64,000 nucleotides of DNA, from contig NZ_LT629772.1 of NCBI RefSeq assembly GCF_900105385.1, forward strand, positions 2,480,001 to 2,544,000. The letters are read 5' to 3'. The notes under the pieces were generated by a model. That model ran no database searches, had not been told where the DNA came from, and worked only from the letters and a program-made list of their open reading frames with translations. Of this stretch, positions 1-8,553 are shown piece by piece. Made by a program: the position numbers and the translations under genes. Origin of the DNA: Microlunatus soli. GTDB lineage: Bacteria > Actinomycetota > Actinomycetes > Propionibacteriales > Propionibacteriaceae. Numbering within the stretch: position 1 is the stretch's first letter; each line of letters opens with the position of its first letter.

Positions 1-563
1 TGATCGAAAGCGGTGACCTCCAGCACTATGCCGGCGGCGCCCGCCATCTCGTCTTCGATGCCATGCATCGGGTGTTCACCGGCCAGATCGGCGAGGCGGA
101 CGCAACGTTGATCGGGGAGATTCTCCTGTACTGGAAGGCTTCCGATGTCGATCAGCTGCGGCGGATCGTCCTTGATCTTCGCGCGCAGGACCGCAACGAC
201 GTCAAGCGGCGTTACGGTGATCTTGCTCCGTTGATCACCGCTGCTGCCGACACCTCCCCACTCGCCGACGCCGCATTGCGCACGCTCACCACCAAGACGG
301 CGGTTGGCATCGCACTGCTGGCGCCCTTGATCACCGGGGTGCGGGCGCCGGTCGCCCTGGCCGGCTCGCTGGCCACCGCGCCGACCTTCGTACGACGCCT
401 CGACGAGGACCTGACCCTGCTCACCGCTGGCGGCGACACGTCCGGTCAGGTCATCGAGATCGCGACAACGATCCTTGATCCCGTGGGCGGGGCCGCACTG
501 CTGGCCCTCGAGATCGCAGGGGTCCCCCGAAGCGCCGAGCTGATCACTCAGCTGCAGAACTGA
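1..563 (+). CDS. Hypothetical protein, C-terminal part (truncated by window start)
   Basis: The reading frame is open from base 3 to the TGA at 561-563, so the true start lies upstream of the window. About 186 residues are visible. They are rich in Ala and Leu and mostly look helical. A hydrophobic stretch (KTAVGIALLAPLITG and following) could be a membrane segment or a buried helix. I recognise no catalytic motif or family. The gene meets a short minus-strand gene tail to tail with a 16-base overlap. Coding quality looks good (G/C in third positions), so the gene is likely real but its function is unknown. Confidence 0.6.
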   Translation, partial: IESGDLQHYAGGARHLVFDAMHRVFTGQIGEADATLIGEILLYWKASDVDQLRRIVLDLRAQDRNDVKRRYGDLAPLITAAADTSPLADAALRTLTTKTAVGIALLAPLITGVRAPVALAGSLATAPTFVRRLDEDLTLLTAGGDTSGQVIEIATTILDPVGGAALLALEIAGVPRSAELITQLQN

Positions 564-820
564 CGCCCTACCGGAACCGCCGACGGGGCCTGCCGGATGT
601 CCGGCGCCAACCGGTCGGCAACCCGCCGCAATCCCGCCGCGACCACCGACCGGAGGTCGGCGCGAGGACGCAATCGGCGCTGCTCGTTGATCAGTCGCCG
701 GGCCGCACCCTCGCTGTGAAGATCGGCAACACTTCGCCCGGCCAGCAGACGGCCGAAGTAGGGATCACTCCCGGCAGTGCCCGTCTCGTGGAACCTCGAG
801 TTGCTGTTCATGACGTCCAT
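548..820 (-). CDS. Small hypothetical protein divergent from ArsR regulator
   Basis: A 90-residue basic protein starting MDVMNSN; a second ATG at 811 would give 87 residues, and neither has a good Shine-Dalgarno. It is Arg-rich (NEQRRLRPRADLRSVV) with one Cys near the C-terminus and no recognised domain. It lies back to back with the ArsR gene at 894 and shares with it the long inverted repeat at 830-873, so it may be the target of that regulator. A longer upstream extension in this frame only shadows the ArsR gene and was left out. Function unknown, and existence moderately likely. Confidence 0.45.
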   Translation of the reverse strand: MDVMNSNSRFHETGTAGSDPYFGRLLAGRSVADLHSEGAARRLINEQRRLRPRADLRSVVAAGLRRVADRLAPDIRQAPSAVPVGRQFCS

Positions 821-829
821 CGTAGGTTG

Positions 830-873
830 CGCACCGACTATTGCGCAATAGGTAGTGCGCAATAGTTGGTGCG
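830..873. promoter_or_regulatory. Long inverted repeat, probable ArsR-type operator
   Basis: Arms 830-850 and 853-873 are complementary at 19 of 21 positions with a 2-base spacer. Each arm contains ATTGCGCA-type sequence (ATTGCGCAAT on the left). The element lies between the divergent starts at 820 and 894 and ends 20 bases before the ArsR ATG. Dimeric winged-helix repressors of this family usually bind such repeats in their own promoters. Binding by the adjacent gene product is inferred. Confidence 0.7.
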
Positions 874-893
874 AAAGTGTGTAGGCTGCTCGC

Positions 894-1469
894 ATGGCCG
901 AACCCCCCGTCGTCAGTGACCCGCGGGTGCTCCGCGCGATCGCGCACCCGACCCGCGGCCGGATCCTGTCCGAGCTCAGTGCCGTGGGCACCGCCCGAGC
1001 CGCCGACCTCGCCCGAGATCTCGGGATTCCCGCCAACCAGGCGAGCTTCCATCTCCGCCAGCTCGCCAAGTACGGGCTGGTCGAGGAGGCGCCCGATCAG
1101 GCTCGTGATCGGCGCGACCGGGTCTGGCGGCCATCGGCCGAACACGGCTATCAGGTGAACCTGAAGACCCTGGAGCGGACCACCGGCGGCGAGGGAGCGG
1201 TCGCGGTCTACAAGAATCACGTGCAGGCCCGGGCCGGCTATCTGGTCGACCGGGCGATGCAGGACGAGGAGGACGACGGCGGTGGCGACCGGTCGATCAT
1301 CGACTCCGCGATCCGCCTCACCGCCGAGGAGCGCAACGAGTTCGCCGCGGAGGTGTCCGACCTGCTGGACCGTTGGTCGGATCGCACCCGGGACCGGGGG
1401 GCGGAGCGGCGCACCTATTCGTTCTTCCTGGTGTTCCAGCCCTATCCCCCGCTCGGGCCGACGCCCTGA
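894..1469 (+). CDS. ArsR-family winged-helix transcriptional regulator
   Basis: A cytoplasmic DNA-binding protein of 191 residues. Residues 8-75 form the winged helix: DPRVLRAIAHPTRGRILSEL, then the recognition-helix region IPANQASFHLRQLAKYGLVEE, as in the HTH_20/ArsR group that lacks metal-binding cysteines. The C-terminal half is helical, with an acidic linker (QDEEDDGGGDRS) and a YSFFLVFQPYP segment typical of the longer actinobacterial versions, which sense unknown ligands. The ATG at 894 follows the long inverted repeat. The gene ends 1 base before the stop of a convergent membrane-protein gene. Confidence 0.85.
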   Translation: MAEPPVVSDPRVLRAIAHPTRGRILSELSAVGTARAADLARDLGIPANQASFHLRQLAKYGLVEEAPDQARDRRDRVWRPSAEHGYQVNLKTLERTTGGEGAVAVYKNHVQARAGYLVDRAMQDEEDDGGGDRSIIDSAIRLTAEERNEFAAEVSDLLDRWSDRTRDRGAERRTYSFFLVFQPYPPLGPTP

Positions 1470-1470
1470 G

Positions 1471-1890
1471 TCAGCGGAAGGCGGCACGGACCCGGGGTGC
1501 GTTGATCACCACCGCGACGCCGCCGAGGCAGGCCGCGCAGCCGAGCTGGATGATCTTGAACCAGGACGGTGCGACGTCCGGGATGATCATCAGTCCGACG
1601 ATCACGATCGGCACCACGATCGAGACGATCTGCAGCCGCCGGAAGGCCCAGCGCCGACCCTGCGATGCCGCCGCGGCGAACCAGAGGAACGCCGCACCAC
1701 TGCCGACCACACCTGCCGACCGGCCCCACATGAAAGAACTGACGCCGACACCGTGCCCGGTGCCGGTGAAGATCAGATCGATGATCAACAGCAGCCCGCC
1801 GAGTCCGAGGTAGCCGATCAGTGCGATCCGGGCGAGCCGCAACGCCGATCCGACCGGGCTCGTGGCAGTACTGATGTTTCCTTGTTGCAT
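1471..1890 (-). CDS. Small integral membrane protein, four TM segments
   Basis: A 139-residue protein with four hydrophobic segments, roughly residues 20-42, 53-73, 87-107 and 112-132, after a short polar N-terminus (MQQGNISTATSPVGS). No catalytic or transport motif is visible. It is transcribed away from the histidine kinase gene at 2123 and towards the ArsR gene, with only a base between the two stop codons. The 232-base gap between this gene and the kinase holds both promoters, but no clear operator was seen there. Function unknown. Confidence 0.7.
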   Translation of the reverse strand: MQQGNISTATSPVGSALRLARIALIGYLGLGGLLLIIDLIFTGTGHGVGVSSFMWGRSAGVVGSGAAFLWFAAAASQGRRWAFRRLQIVSIVVPIVIVGLMIIPDVAPSWFKIIQLGCAACLGGVAVVINAPRVRAAFR

Positions 1891-2122
1891 GGCGATTCCT
1901 TTCGATCACGCGGCCGACTCTCCCGACCACGTTTCGACGGTAGGAATCGGTCAGCAGCGGCTGTAGGGGTTTGGACGCCGACCACGGTGGGGTCGTCCGG
2001 TGCGGCTGAACCCCCGCTGAGGTGGGGCTGGGCCCACTCCTGAGCCAACCTGCTGGCGTCGCCGCCCTCGCCGGGCCAAAGTTGATCCCGAGACATCGCA
2101 TCGAGATCGCTGAAGGGGCCTG

Positions 2123-3394
2123 ATGGAGCGAGCAGCAGGATGGTTGCGTCGGGTCGGCGTCGGATTCGTCAGAGCGACATTCCTCGCCGCGGCCGGATCG
2201 GCCGTCCCGATCGCCTCACTCATCCCGGCCTTCTGCGGCTGGCTGCTCGGCAGCCCGTGGACCGTGGGCAATGTGTGGTCCTGGGTCGGCTGGCTGATCA
2301 TCGCGGCTGCACTGACCGTGGCAGCGGCCCGGCCACTCGGCCGGTTGTTCCGCCTGCTCGCCGCGCGCTGGGCAGAGCTGTCGATCGACGACGGTTACCG
2401 ACCGCCCGTCCAGCCGGTCCAACTGGCCACCGGGCATTGGTGGAACGGACACTCCTACGAACGCACCCGGCGGGACGCGGAGTTGGATGCACGGTGGCGC
2501 CGGCGCTGGACCGACCCCGCCTACTGGCGTGACCTGCGCTGGGTAGTCGTCGCTGCGTTGATGATCACCCCGATCTGCCTCGTCCCGATCGCCGGCCTGG
2601 TCGGCGCGGTGATCGCCGTCGCCCAGGGCGGCGGCATCGGGATCGGGCTGGGGATCGTGCTGCTGTTGATCGGAATCGGCAGCTCACCGTACGCCTGGCG
2701 GATCCTGCATCCGACCGCCGATCGCTGGCTCCGGTTGCCGGACCGGTACGCGATGATCGACCGGCTGCGAACAGTCGAGGCCCAACGGGTGGAAGCAACG
2801 ATGGCTCAGGCCGCCGAGATCCGCCGCATCGAACGCGACCTGCACGATGGCGCCCAGGCTCGGTTGATCGCGGTCGGGCTGTCCCTGGCAACCGCGGAAC
2901 GGCTGATGGACAGCGACCCTGATCGCGCGAAGGCGCTGCTGCGGGAGGCACGCTCCGGCACGTCCACCTCCTTGGCCGAGCTGCGTGAACTGGTCCGCGG
3001 CGTCCATCCGCCGGTTCTGGTCGAACGCGGTCTGGTCGACGCGGTCCACGCCCTGGCGCTGGACAGCCCGTTGCCGGTGACGGTGCAGGGTTCGTTGACC
3101 GGTCGGCTCGAGTCCCCGGTCGAGGCCGCGCTGTATTTCGGGGTCGCCGAGTTGCTGGCCAACGCCGGCAAGTACGCGCCCGGTGCCGAGGTCGTCGTTC
3201 GGATCGACCATGATGGCAACCGGGCGGTGATCGACGTCGAGGACGACGGTCCCGGCGGTGCCGTGAGCACGCCGGGCGGCGGGTTGGACGGCGTCGGTAG
3301 GCGGATCCGCAGCTTCGACGGTGCCCTCACGCTGCACAGCCCGCCGGGCGGTCCGACCCAGATCAGAATGGAGCTGCCATGCGCGTTGTCGTAG
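2123..3394 (+). CDS. Sensor histidine kinase, NarL/DesK type (HisKA_3)
   Basis: Membrane-bound sensor kinase of 423 residues, first gene of a two-component pair. The N-terminal half has paired hydrophobic segments (about 15-70 and 139-192). The dimerisation/phosphoacceptor helix carries RIERDLHDGAQARL with H241 as the phosphorylated His. The HATPase_c domain shows the N-box (ELLANAGKYAP, about N347) and the EDDGPGG loop near 373. Its last 16 bases overlap the response regulator, so the pair is translationally coupled. The stimulus is unknown; related pairs often control membrane stress or antibiotic-export genes. Confidence 0.9.
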   Translation: MERAAGWLRRVGVGFVRATFLAAAGSAVPIASLIPAFCGWLLGSPWTVGNVWSWVGWLIIAAALTVAAARPLGRLFRLLAARWAELSIDDGYRPPVQPVQLATGHWWNGHSYERTRRDAELDARWRRRWTDPAYWRDLRWVVVAALMITPICLVPIAGLVGAVIAVAQGGGIGIGLGIVLLLIGIGSSPYAWRILHPTADRWLRLPDRYAMIDRLRTVEAQRVEATMAQAAEIRRIERDLHDGAQARLIAVGLSLATAERLMDSDPDRAKALLREARSGTSTSLAELRELVRGVHPPVLVERGLVDAVHALALDSPLPVTVQGSLTGRLESPVEAALYFGVAELLANAGKYAPGAEVVVRIDHDGNRAVIDVEDDGPGGAVSTPGGGLDGVGRRIRSFDGALTLHSPPGGPTQIRMELPCALS

Positions 3395-4044
3395 CCGAGG
3401 ACCTCTATCTCCTCCGGGACGGCATCGTCCGGCTGCTGGAGTCGTACGGTCACCAGATCGTCGCCGCCACGGCGACCGGCCAGGAGACCCTGACCGCACT
3501 GATCGACACCCGCCCCGACGTCGCGGTCGTCGATGTCCGGATGCCACCGACGAACACCGACGAGGGTCTACGGGCCGCTCTCGACGCACGGCGCCGGATC
3601 CCCGGCCTTCCGGTGCTGATCCTCTCCCAGCACGTCGAACAGCTCTACGCCCGGGAACTGCTCACCGACCAGACCGGCGGTGTCGGCTATCTGTTGAAGG
3701 AGAGTGTCTTCGACGGGGACCAGTTCAATGATGCCCTGCAGCGGGTCGCGGCCGGCGGCACCGCCCTGGACCCCGCCGTCGTGGCCAAGCTGTTGGCCCG
3801 GCCGACCGCGGCCTCCGGCCTGCAGCGGCTGACCGACCGAGAACGGTCCGTCCTCGCCCTGATGGCCGAAGGCTTGTCCAATGCGGCCATCGCCAACCGG
3901 CTCTTCCTCAGCGAGAGCGCGATCAGCAAGTACACCACCACGACCTTCGACAAGCTCGACATCAGCGCCGACGACAACGCGAACCGTCGCGTGTTGGCCG
4001 TGCTGGCCTACCTCGATCAGGACAGTGCCCGACGAGCCCGATGA
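3379..4044 (+). CDS. Response regulator, NarL/LuxR family
   Basis: 221-residue DNA-binding response regulator, partner of the kinase whose end it overlaps. The receiver domain (1-120) has acidic residues near position 8, the phosphoacceptor D52 in VAVVDVRMPP and the conserved Lys in GYLLKES. After a linker comes a GerE/LuxR helix-turn-helix (about 148-210: LTDRERSVLALMAEGLSNAA and SESAISKYTTTTFDKL). It faces the VTT-domain gene tail to tail with 12 bases between. No target operator was identified in the window. Confidence 0.93.
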   Translation: MRVVVAEDLYLLRDGIVRLLESYGHQIVAATATGQETLTALIDTRPDVAVVDVRMPPTNTDEGLRAALDARRRIPGLPVLILSQHVEQLYARELLTDQTGGVGYLLKESVFDGDQFNDALQRVAAGGTALDPAVVAKLLARPTAASGLQRLTDRERSVLALMAEGLSNAAIANRLFLSESAISKYTTTTFDKLDISADDNANRRVLAVLAYLDQDSARRAR

Positions 4045-4056
4045 CCCGGCGACCGA

Positions 4057-4572
4057 TCAGGAACCGGTCGTGCTGTCCACCCGGTGGTCCCCCTCGGACA
4101 CGGCCGACCGCCGAGACCGCAGCTGGCTGAGGACGAAGATCAACAACCCGACCACGACGACAGCCAACGCCACGATCGCCAGCACGGGTGATCGTTCATA
4201 CAGCTGGAACCAGGCAGCAAAGGCCACGAAACCGACGGTGGCGTAGAGGAATGCCCAGAGCAATGCCCCGACACCGACCGCCGGAAGGTAACGCCGCAAC
4301 GGCATCCGGCTGACCCCAGCTGCGAGATTGATCAAGGTCTGGAAGCCGACGGTGAGGAACGAGACGCTGACCACCGGCGGGCCCCACCGATTGAGCAGTC
4401 GGCTGGCCCGACCGAAGCCGGGCGACTCGATCAGCCGCCGCGCCCGGGTCCTCCGAGCGCCGGCCTGGGCGGCCCGTCCGAGCCAGTAGGTCAGATTGCC
4501 GCGGGCCAACGCGATCAGGAACAGCATCGAGACCGCGAGCGGATACGGCCAGGTCGAGAACAGTCCCGTCAT
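4057..4572 (-). CDS. DedA/VTT-domain membrane protein
   Basis: 171-residue inner-membrane protein. It has the amphipathic re-entrant motif and TM pattern of the VTT (SNARE-associated/DedA) superfamily: GPPVVSVSFLTVGFQTLINL followed by AAGVSRMPLRRYLPAVGVG and two C-terminal TM helices. DedA proteins act in lipid (undecaprenyl-phosphate or phospholipid) flipping and membrane homeostasis. It is slightly shorter than typical family members because the first helix is minimal. The start ATG at 4572 is the only reasonable one. Substrate unknown. Confidence 0.75.
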   Translation of the reverse strand: MTGLFSTWPYPLAVSMLFLIALARGNLTYWLGRAAQAGARRTRARRLIESPGFGRASRLLNRWGPPVVSVSFLTVGFQTLINLAAGVSRMPLRRYLPAVGVGALLWAFLYATVGFVAFAAWFQLYERSPVLAIVALAVVVVGLLIFVLSQLRSRRSAVSEGDHRVDSTTGS

Positions 4573-4654
4573 CGCGTGTCGACCTGGTCCATGCCGCCAT
4601 TGTACGGCGGCACTGAGGACGTCCTAACCCTCCGGGACTGGCAAGCTTGGCCCC

Positions 4655-5269
4655 ATGCCAGCAGAGTTTCGGCCAGCAGAGTTCCGGATCGTCCGGCTGC
4701 AGATCCAGACCGGTCCGATGAAGGTCGGCCGGGCGCCACTCCGGCAGTACCGCACCGACGGTCTGCAGCAGGTCGAGCGACTCCTCATCGACGACCGCGG
4801 AAGCCACGGCGTCTGGACCGCCGACGACGGCCACGAACAACGGGCCATCGACGTCCACCACCGCGACCATCCCCAGTCCCGCAACCGCAAGGGCGGTGCC
4901 GGCCTCTCGGTCTTCGGCACCGGTGACTACGACGCGCTGCGGGAACGGTACGGGCCGCATCTGGTCGACGGAGCGGTCGGCGAGTCGGTGCTGGTCGACG
5001 CTCCGGCCGGGCTCGCCGACCTCGACTTCCCGACGACCTTCGCCATCCGTGGTGCCGCCGGCATGATCGCGTTCGTACAGGCCCGGGTCGCCGATCCGTG
5101 TGTGGAGTTCTCCCGGTTCTGCCTGGGCGAGCAACCGTCGCCGCAGGTCAGCGACGCCGTCCGCCAGGCATTGATCGACCTGGATGACGGTCATCGCGGC
5201 TACCGGGCGGCCGCCGCGGCGGCCGGCACCATCACCGTCGGCGACCGGTTGGTCCTCGGCCCGAGCTGA
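4655..5269 (+). CDS. MOSC-domain protein
   Basis: 204-residue soluble protein of the MOSC (molybdenum cofactor sulfurase C-terminal) fold. The region IDDRGSHG...HHRDHPQSRNRKGGAG and the strand carrying Cys in FSRFCLGEQPSP fit the family, whose conserved Cys is thought to carry sulfur. The specific substrate is unknown. The first codons are a tandem 15-base repeat (4658-4672 and 4673-4687, one mismatch), giving the N-terminus MPAEFRPAEFR. The Shine-Dalgarno is weak, so the start could be slightly downstream. It is followed after 41 bases by a DinB gene on the same strand. Confidence 0.7.
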   Translation: MPAEFRPAEFRIVRLQIQTGPMKVGRAPLRQYRTDGLQQVERLLIDDRGSHGVWTADDGHEQRAIDVHHRDHPQSRNRKGGAGLSVFGTGDYDALRERYGPHLVDGAVGESVLVDAPAGLADLDFPTTFAIRGAAGMIAFVQARVADPCVEFSRFCLGEQPSPQVSDAVRQALIDLDDGHRGYRAAAAAAGTITVGDRLVLGPS

Positions 5270-5310
5270 AACCGCTGGCCCTGCAGCCTCGCCGGCGGGG
5301 ACAATCGAGC

Positions 5311-5823
5311 ATGGCCAATGCTGTCCTGCACGACATCGTCCGACACAACACCTGGGCAACCCGGGCGCTGATCGACTTCGTCATCGCCCAACGCCTCACC
5401 CCGGATCAACTGACAGCGACCGGAGTCGGCACTTTCGGCACCATTCCGCAGACGCTGGAACACATCGTGATCTGTGACGCGAGCTATCTGCGCCGGCTGG
5501 CCATCATCGACATCGGCTGGGTGGACACGCCGACCGTCCTCGATCTCAGCGTGCTGCGGGACCGTGCCGAGGAGTTGATCGACCGCTGGGACCGGTGCCT
5601 GGCCGGACCACCGATCGACACCGAACGGATCGTGCTGGTCGACGACGACACCGAGCAGACCCGAGCCGGGATCCTGCTGGCCCAGGCGATCAACCACGCC
5701 AATCATCACCGCGAACAGGTCTGTGCCATCCTGACCGGACTGGGCATCCAGCCGCCCGACATCCAGGCCTGGGAGTACGCCTGGCAGTCCGGTCGGATCA
5801 GCGCGGTCGACGATTGCCACTGA
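5311..5823 (+). CDS. DinB-family protein
   Basis: 170-residue four-helix-bundle protein. The family metal-site histidines are visible in TLEHIVICDASYL (about residue 51) and INHANHHREQV (about 130-134). DinB/YfiT proteins are often metal-dependent thiol transferases that use bacillithiol or mycothiol, which would fit an actinobacterium. The exact reaction cannot be told. The stop codon abuts the stop of the convergent helicase gene in the sequence TGATCA, so the two genes share no spacer. Confidence 0.82.
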   Translation: MANAVLHDIVRHNTWATRALIDFVIAQRLTPDQLTATGVGTFGTIPQTLEHIVICDASYLRRLAIIDIGWVDTPTVLDLSVLRDRAEELIDRWDRCLAGPPIDTERIVLVDDDTEQTRAGILLAQAINHANHHREQVCAILTGLGIQPPDIQAWEYAWQSGRISAVDDCH

Positions 5824-8376
5824 TCAGACGGCGTCCAGTCGGCCGGCTCCGGTGACCGTGATCACCGGCACCCCCTCGACATCACTGGCATCAAGATCGA
5901 CAACGGCGGAGAATCCCCAGTCGTGATCACCCTCGGGGTCGTCGAAGATCTGCCGTACGGTCCAACGGCGACCAGCCTGTTCCATGATCAACATCGCCGG
6001 GCCGCGGGCGTCCGGCCCGAGCCCGATCTCGTCGTGATCATCGAAGTACGGTTCGATCGCGTCGGCCCAGACGTCAGCGTTCCAGCCGCGGTCGCCGTCC
6101 ATGTCCGCCAACGCTTCCCAGTCCTCGCGGGCACACAGCTCGACCCGCCGGAACAGCGCGTTGCGGACCAGCACCCGGAAGGCACGGACGTTGCCGGTCA
6201 CCGGCGGCGGACCATAATCGACTTCCGACCGGCCATCCTGATCAACACGGTGCAGCTCCGGGTGGGCCAGTTCCTCCCATTCCTCCAGCAGTGAGGAATC
6301 GGTCTGCCGGACGACCTCACCGAGCCACTCGATCAGATCCTGCACCTCGCCGGTCTTGGCTTCCTCGGGCACGGTCTGCCGCAGCGCGCGATAGCCGTCG
6401 GCGAGGTAACGCAACACCATGCCCTCCGATCGGGCCAGCCGGTAGGAGGCGACGAACTCGCTGAAGTTCATCGCCTGTTCGGCCATCTCCCGGATCACCG
6501 ACTTGGGCGACAGTTCGGTGTCGGCCAGCCAGGGGTGGGTCTGCAGATAGGTCCGGTAGGCCGGCAACAACAGATCGGCCAGTGGCTGCGGATGCGTGAC
6601 GTCGTCCAGCCGCTCCATCCGTTCCTCGTACTCCAGACCTTCGGCCTTCATCTCGGCCACGGCTTCACCACGAGCCCGATTGCGTTGCGCACTCAGGATC
6701 GGGCGCGGATCGTCCAGGGTCGCCTCGATGATCGAGATGACGTCCAGCGGGTAGCTCGCCGACTCCCGATCCAGCAGCTCGAACGCCGCCAACGCGAACG
6801 GCGACAGCGGTTGGTTCAACGCGAAGTCCGGCTGCAGCTCGACGGTCAGCCGGGCACGCCGACCCAACTCGTCCGGCTCGTCGGACTGTTCGACAATGCC
6901 CCCTCGACGCAGCCCGCGATAGATCGCCAACGCCCGCCGGATGTGTCGGCGTCGGCGCTGCGGCGGCTCGTCGTTGGTGGTCAGCAGATGGTGCATCGCG
7001 GCCATGCAGTCGCCGGGCCGGTTGATCACGTTCAGCAGCATCGCATTGCTGACCGCGAAGCTCGACTCCAACGGCTCCGGGTCGGCGGCGACCAGCCGGT
7101 CGAAGGTGGGCTCGCCATAGCCGACGGTGCCCGGCGGCGGCTTCTTCTTCACCACCTTGCGGCGCTTCTTCGGATCGTCGCCGGCCTTGGCCAGCGCCTT
7201 CTCGTTGGCCACCACGTGATCGGGCGCCTGGACGATGACGGTGCCGGACGTGTCGTACCCGGCCCGGCCGGCGCGACCGGCGATCTGATGGAACTCCCGT
7301 GCGGTCAGCAGCCGCGGGCGTTCGCCGTCGTACTTGCTCAGCGAGGTCAGCAACACGATCCGGATCGGCACATTGATGCCGACGCCGAGCGTGTCGGTGC
7401 CGCAGATGATCTTGAGCAGCCCGGCCTGGGACAGCCGCTCCACCAGCCGGCGATAGCGGGGCAGCATTCCGGCGTGGTGCACACCGACCCCGTTGCGGAC
7501 CAGCCGGGACAGCGTCTTGCCGAAGCCGGAGCTGAAGCGGAAGTTGCCGATCAACTCGGCGATCCGGTCCTTCTCCTCGCGACTGCAGACCTTCAGGCTG
7601 GTCAGTGCCTGTGCCTGTTCGATCGCGGCCGCTCGGCTGAAGTGCACGACATAGATCGGGGTCTGGTGGGTTTCCAGCCGTTCGGTGATCGTTTCGTGCA
7701 GCGTGGTGGTGACGTACTCGTAGTGCAGCGGCACCGGACGCTCGGCCGACGCGACCACCGTCGTCGTCCGACCGGTCCGCCGTTCAAGATCGTCTGCGAA
7801 CCGGGTGACGTCACCCAGGGTGGCAGACATCAGCAGGAACTGCGCCTGCGGCAACTCGATCAGCGGCACCTGCCAGGCCCAGCCCCGCTGCGGATCGGCG
7901 TAGTAGTGGAATTCGTCCATGATCACCGCGGCCACGTCGGCGTCGCGGCCGTCCCGCAGCGCCATGTTGGCCAGGATCTCCGCGGTACAGCAGATGATCG
8001 GCGCCTGGGTGTTGACGCCGGCGTCACCGGTCATCATGCCGACCTGTTGGTGGCCGAAGATCTCGGTGGCGGCGAAGAACTTCTCACTGACCAACGCCTT
8101 GATCGGCGCGGTGTAGAAGACTCTGCCGACCGGTCGACCATTCTCCTCGGCAGCCTTCCTGGCCGCCAGGACGGCGAACTCCAGCCCGGTCGCGACCAGG
8201 CTCTTGCCGGAGCCGGTCGGCGTGGCGAGGATCACATTGGAGCCGGACACCAGCTCGATCAGGGCGTCCTCCTGAGCCGGGTAGGGCGACAGGCCCCGAT
8301 CGGTCGCCCAGTCGGTGAATGCGCCGAAGACGTCATCGGGATCCGCGCTCGCGGGCAGCAGATCTGTCAGGGTCAT
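5824..8376 (-). CDS. DExH-box RNA helicase with DUF3516 C-terminus
   Basis: 850-residue superfamily-2 helicase. Motif I is ATPTGSGKS (51-59), the Walker B is DEFH (154-157) and motif III is SATLGD (184-189). The helicase C domain carries GTDTLGVGINVP and the motif VI region QIAGRAGRAG. A Lys-rich stretch (KKRRKVVKKKP) and a long C-terminal region (about 440-850) match the DUF3516 arrangement of actinobacterial Ski2/Mtr4-like helicases. It probably unwinds structured RNA, perhaps in RNA turnover or ribosome metabolism. It is divergent from the Hpt-like gene, with a palindrome 33 bases upstream of its start. Confidence 0.92.
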   Translation of the reverse strand: MTLTDLLPASADPDDVFGAFTDWATDRGLSPYPAQEDALIELVSGSNVILATPTGSGKSLVATGLEFAVLAARKAAEENGRPVGRVFYTAPIKALVSEKFFAATEIFGHQQVGMMTGDAGVNTQAPIICCTAEILANMALRDGRDADVAAVIMDEFHYYADPQRGWAWQVPLIELPQAQFLLMSATLGDVTRFADDLERRTGRTTTVVASAERPVPLHYEYVTTTLHETITERLETHQTPIYVVHFSRAAAIEQAQALTSLKVCSREEKDRIAELIGNFRFSSGFGKTLSRLVRNGVGVHHAGMLPRYRRLVERLSQAGLLKIICGTDTLGVGINVPIRIVLLTSLSKYDGERPRLLTAREFHQIAGRAGRAGYDTSGTVIVQAPDHVVANEKALAKAGDDPKKRRKVVKKKPPPGTVGYGEPTFDRLVAADPEPLESSFAVSNAMLLNVINRPGDCMAAMHHLLTTNDEPPQRRRRHIRRALAIYRGLRRGGIVEQSDEPDELGRRARLTVELQPDFALNQPLSPFALAAFELLDRESASYPLDVISIIEATLDDPRPILSAQRNRARGEAVAEMKAEGLEYEERMERLDDVTHPQPLADLLLPAYRTYLQTHPWLADTELSPKSVIREMAEQAMNFSEFVASYRLARSEGMVLRYLADGYRALRQTVPEEAKTGEVQDLIEWLGEVVRQTDSSLLEEWEELAHPELHRVDQDGRSEVDYGPPPVTGNVRAFRVLVRNALFRRVELCAREDWEALADMDGDRGWNADVWADAIEPYFDDHDEIGLGPDARGPAMLIMEQAGRRWTVRQIFDDPEGDHDWGFSAVVDLDASDVEGVPVITVTGAGRLDAV

Positions 8377-8408
8377 GGCGTTCCTGCGTCCTTCTCGTCG
8401 GAGTCCAG

Positions 8409-8432
8409 AAAGTACCGCATCTGCGGAACTTT
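8409..8432. promoter_or_regulatory. 24-bp palindrome in divergent promoter region
   Basis: AAAGTACCGCA and TGCGGAACTTT are inverted around TC, with one mismatched pair. A second short palindrome, GCATTAATGC, follows at 8446-8455. Both lie in the 177-base gap between the helicase start (8376) and the Hpt-like gene start (8554). The arrangement looks like an operator; the cognate regulator is unknown. Confidence 0.5.
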
Positions 8433-8553
8433 GTTGCAGGGCAAAGCATTAATGCGGTGACCACGAAGGTCTGCCGCAATGTTGAGCAAAAGCGCGGCGC
8501 CAACCAAGCGCGCCGTTGGACGGAGCATTCAGGGTGGAGCCTGAAAGGAAGCG

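Noticed and set aside
765..1487. 240-residue minus-strand frame over the ArsR gene
   Set aside because: No recognisable domain; the plus-strand frame is a clear winged-helix regulator.
6535..8460. 641-residue open frame on the plus strand
   Set aside because: It is the antisense of the DExH helicase, with low-complexity Gln/His/Arg/Asp composition and no domain; the helicase on the minus strand has all motifs.
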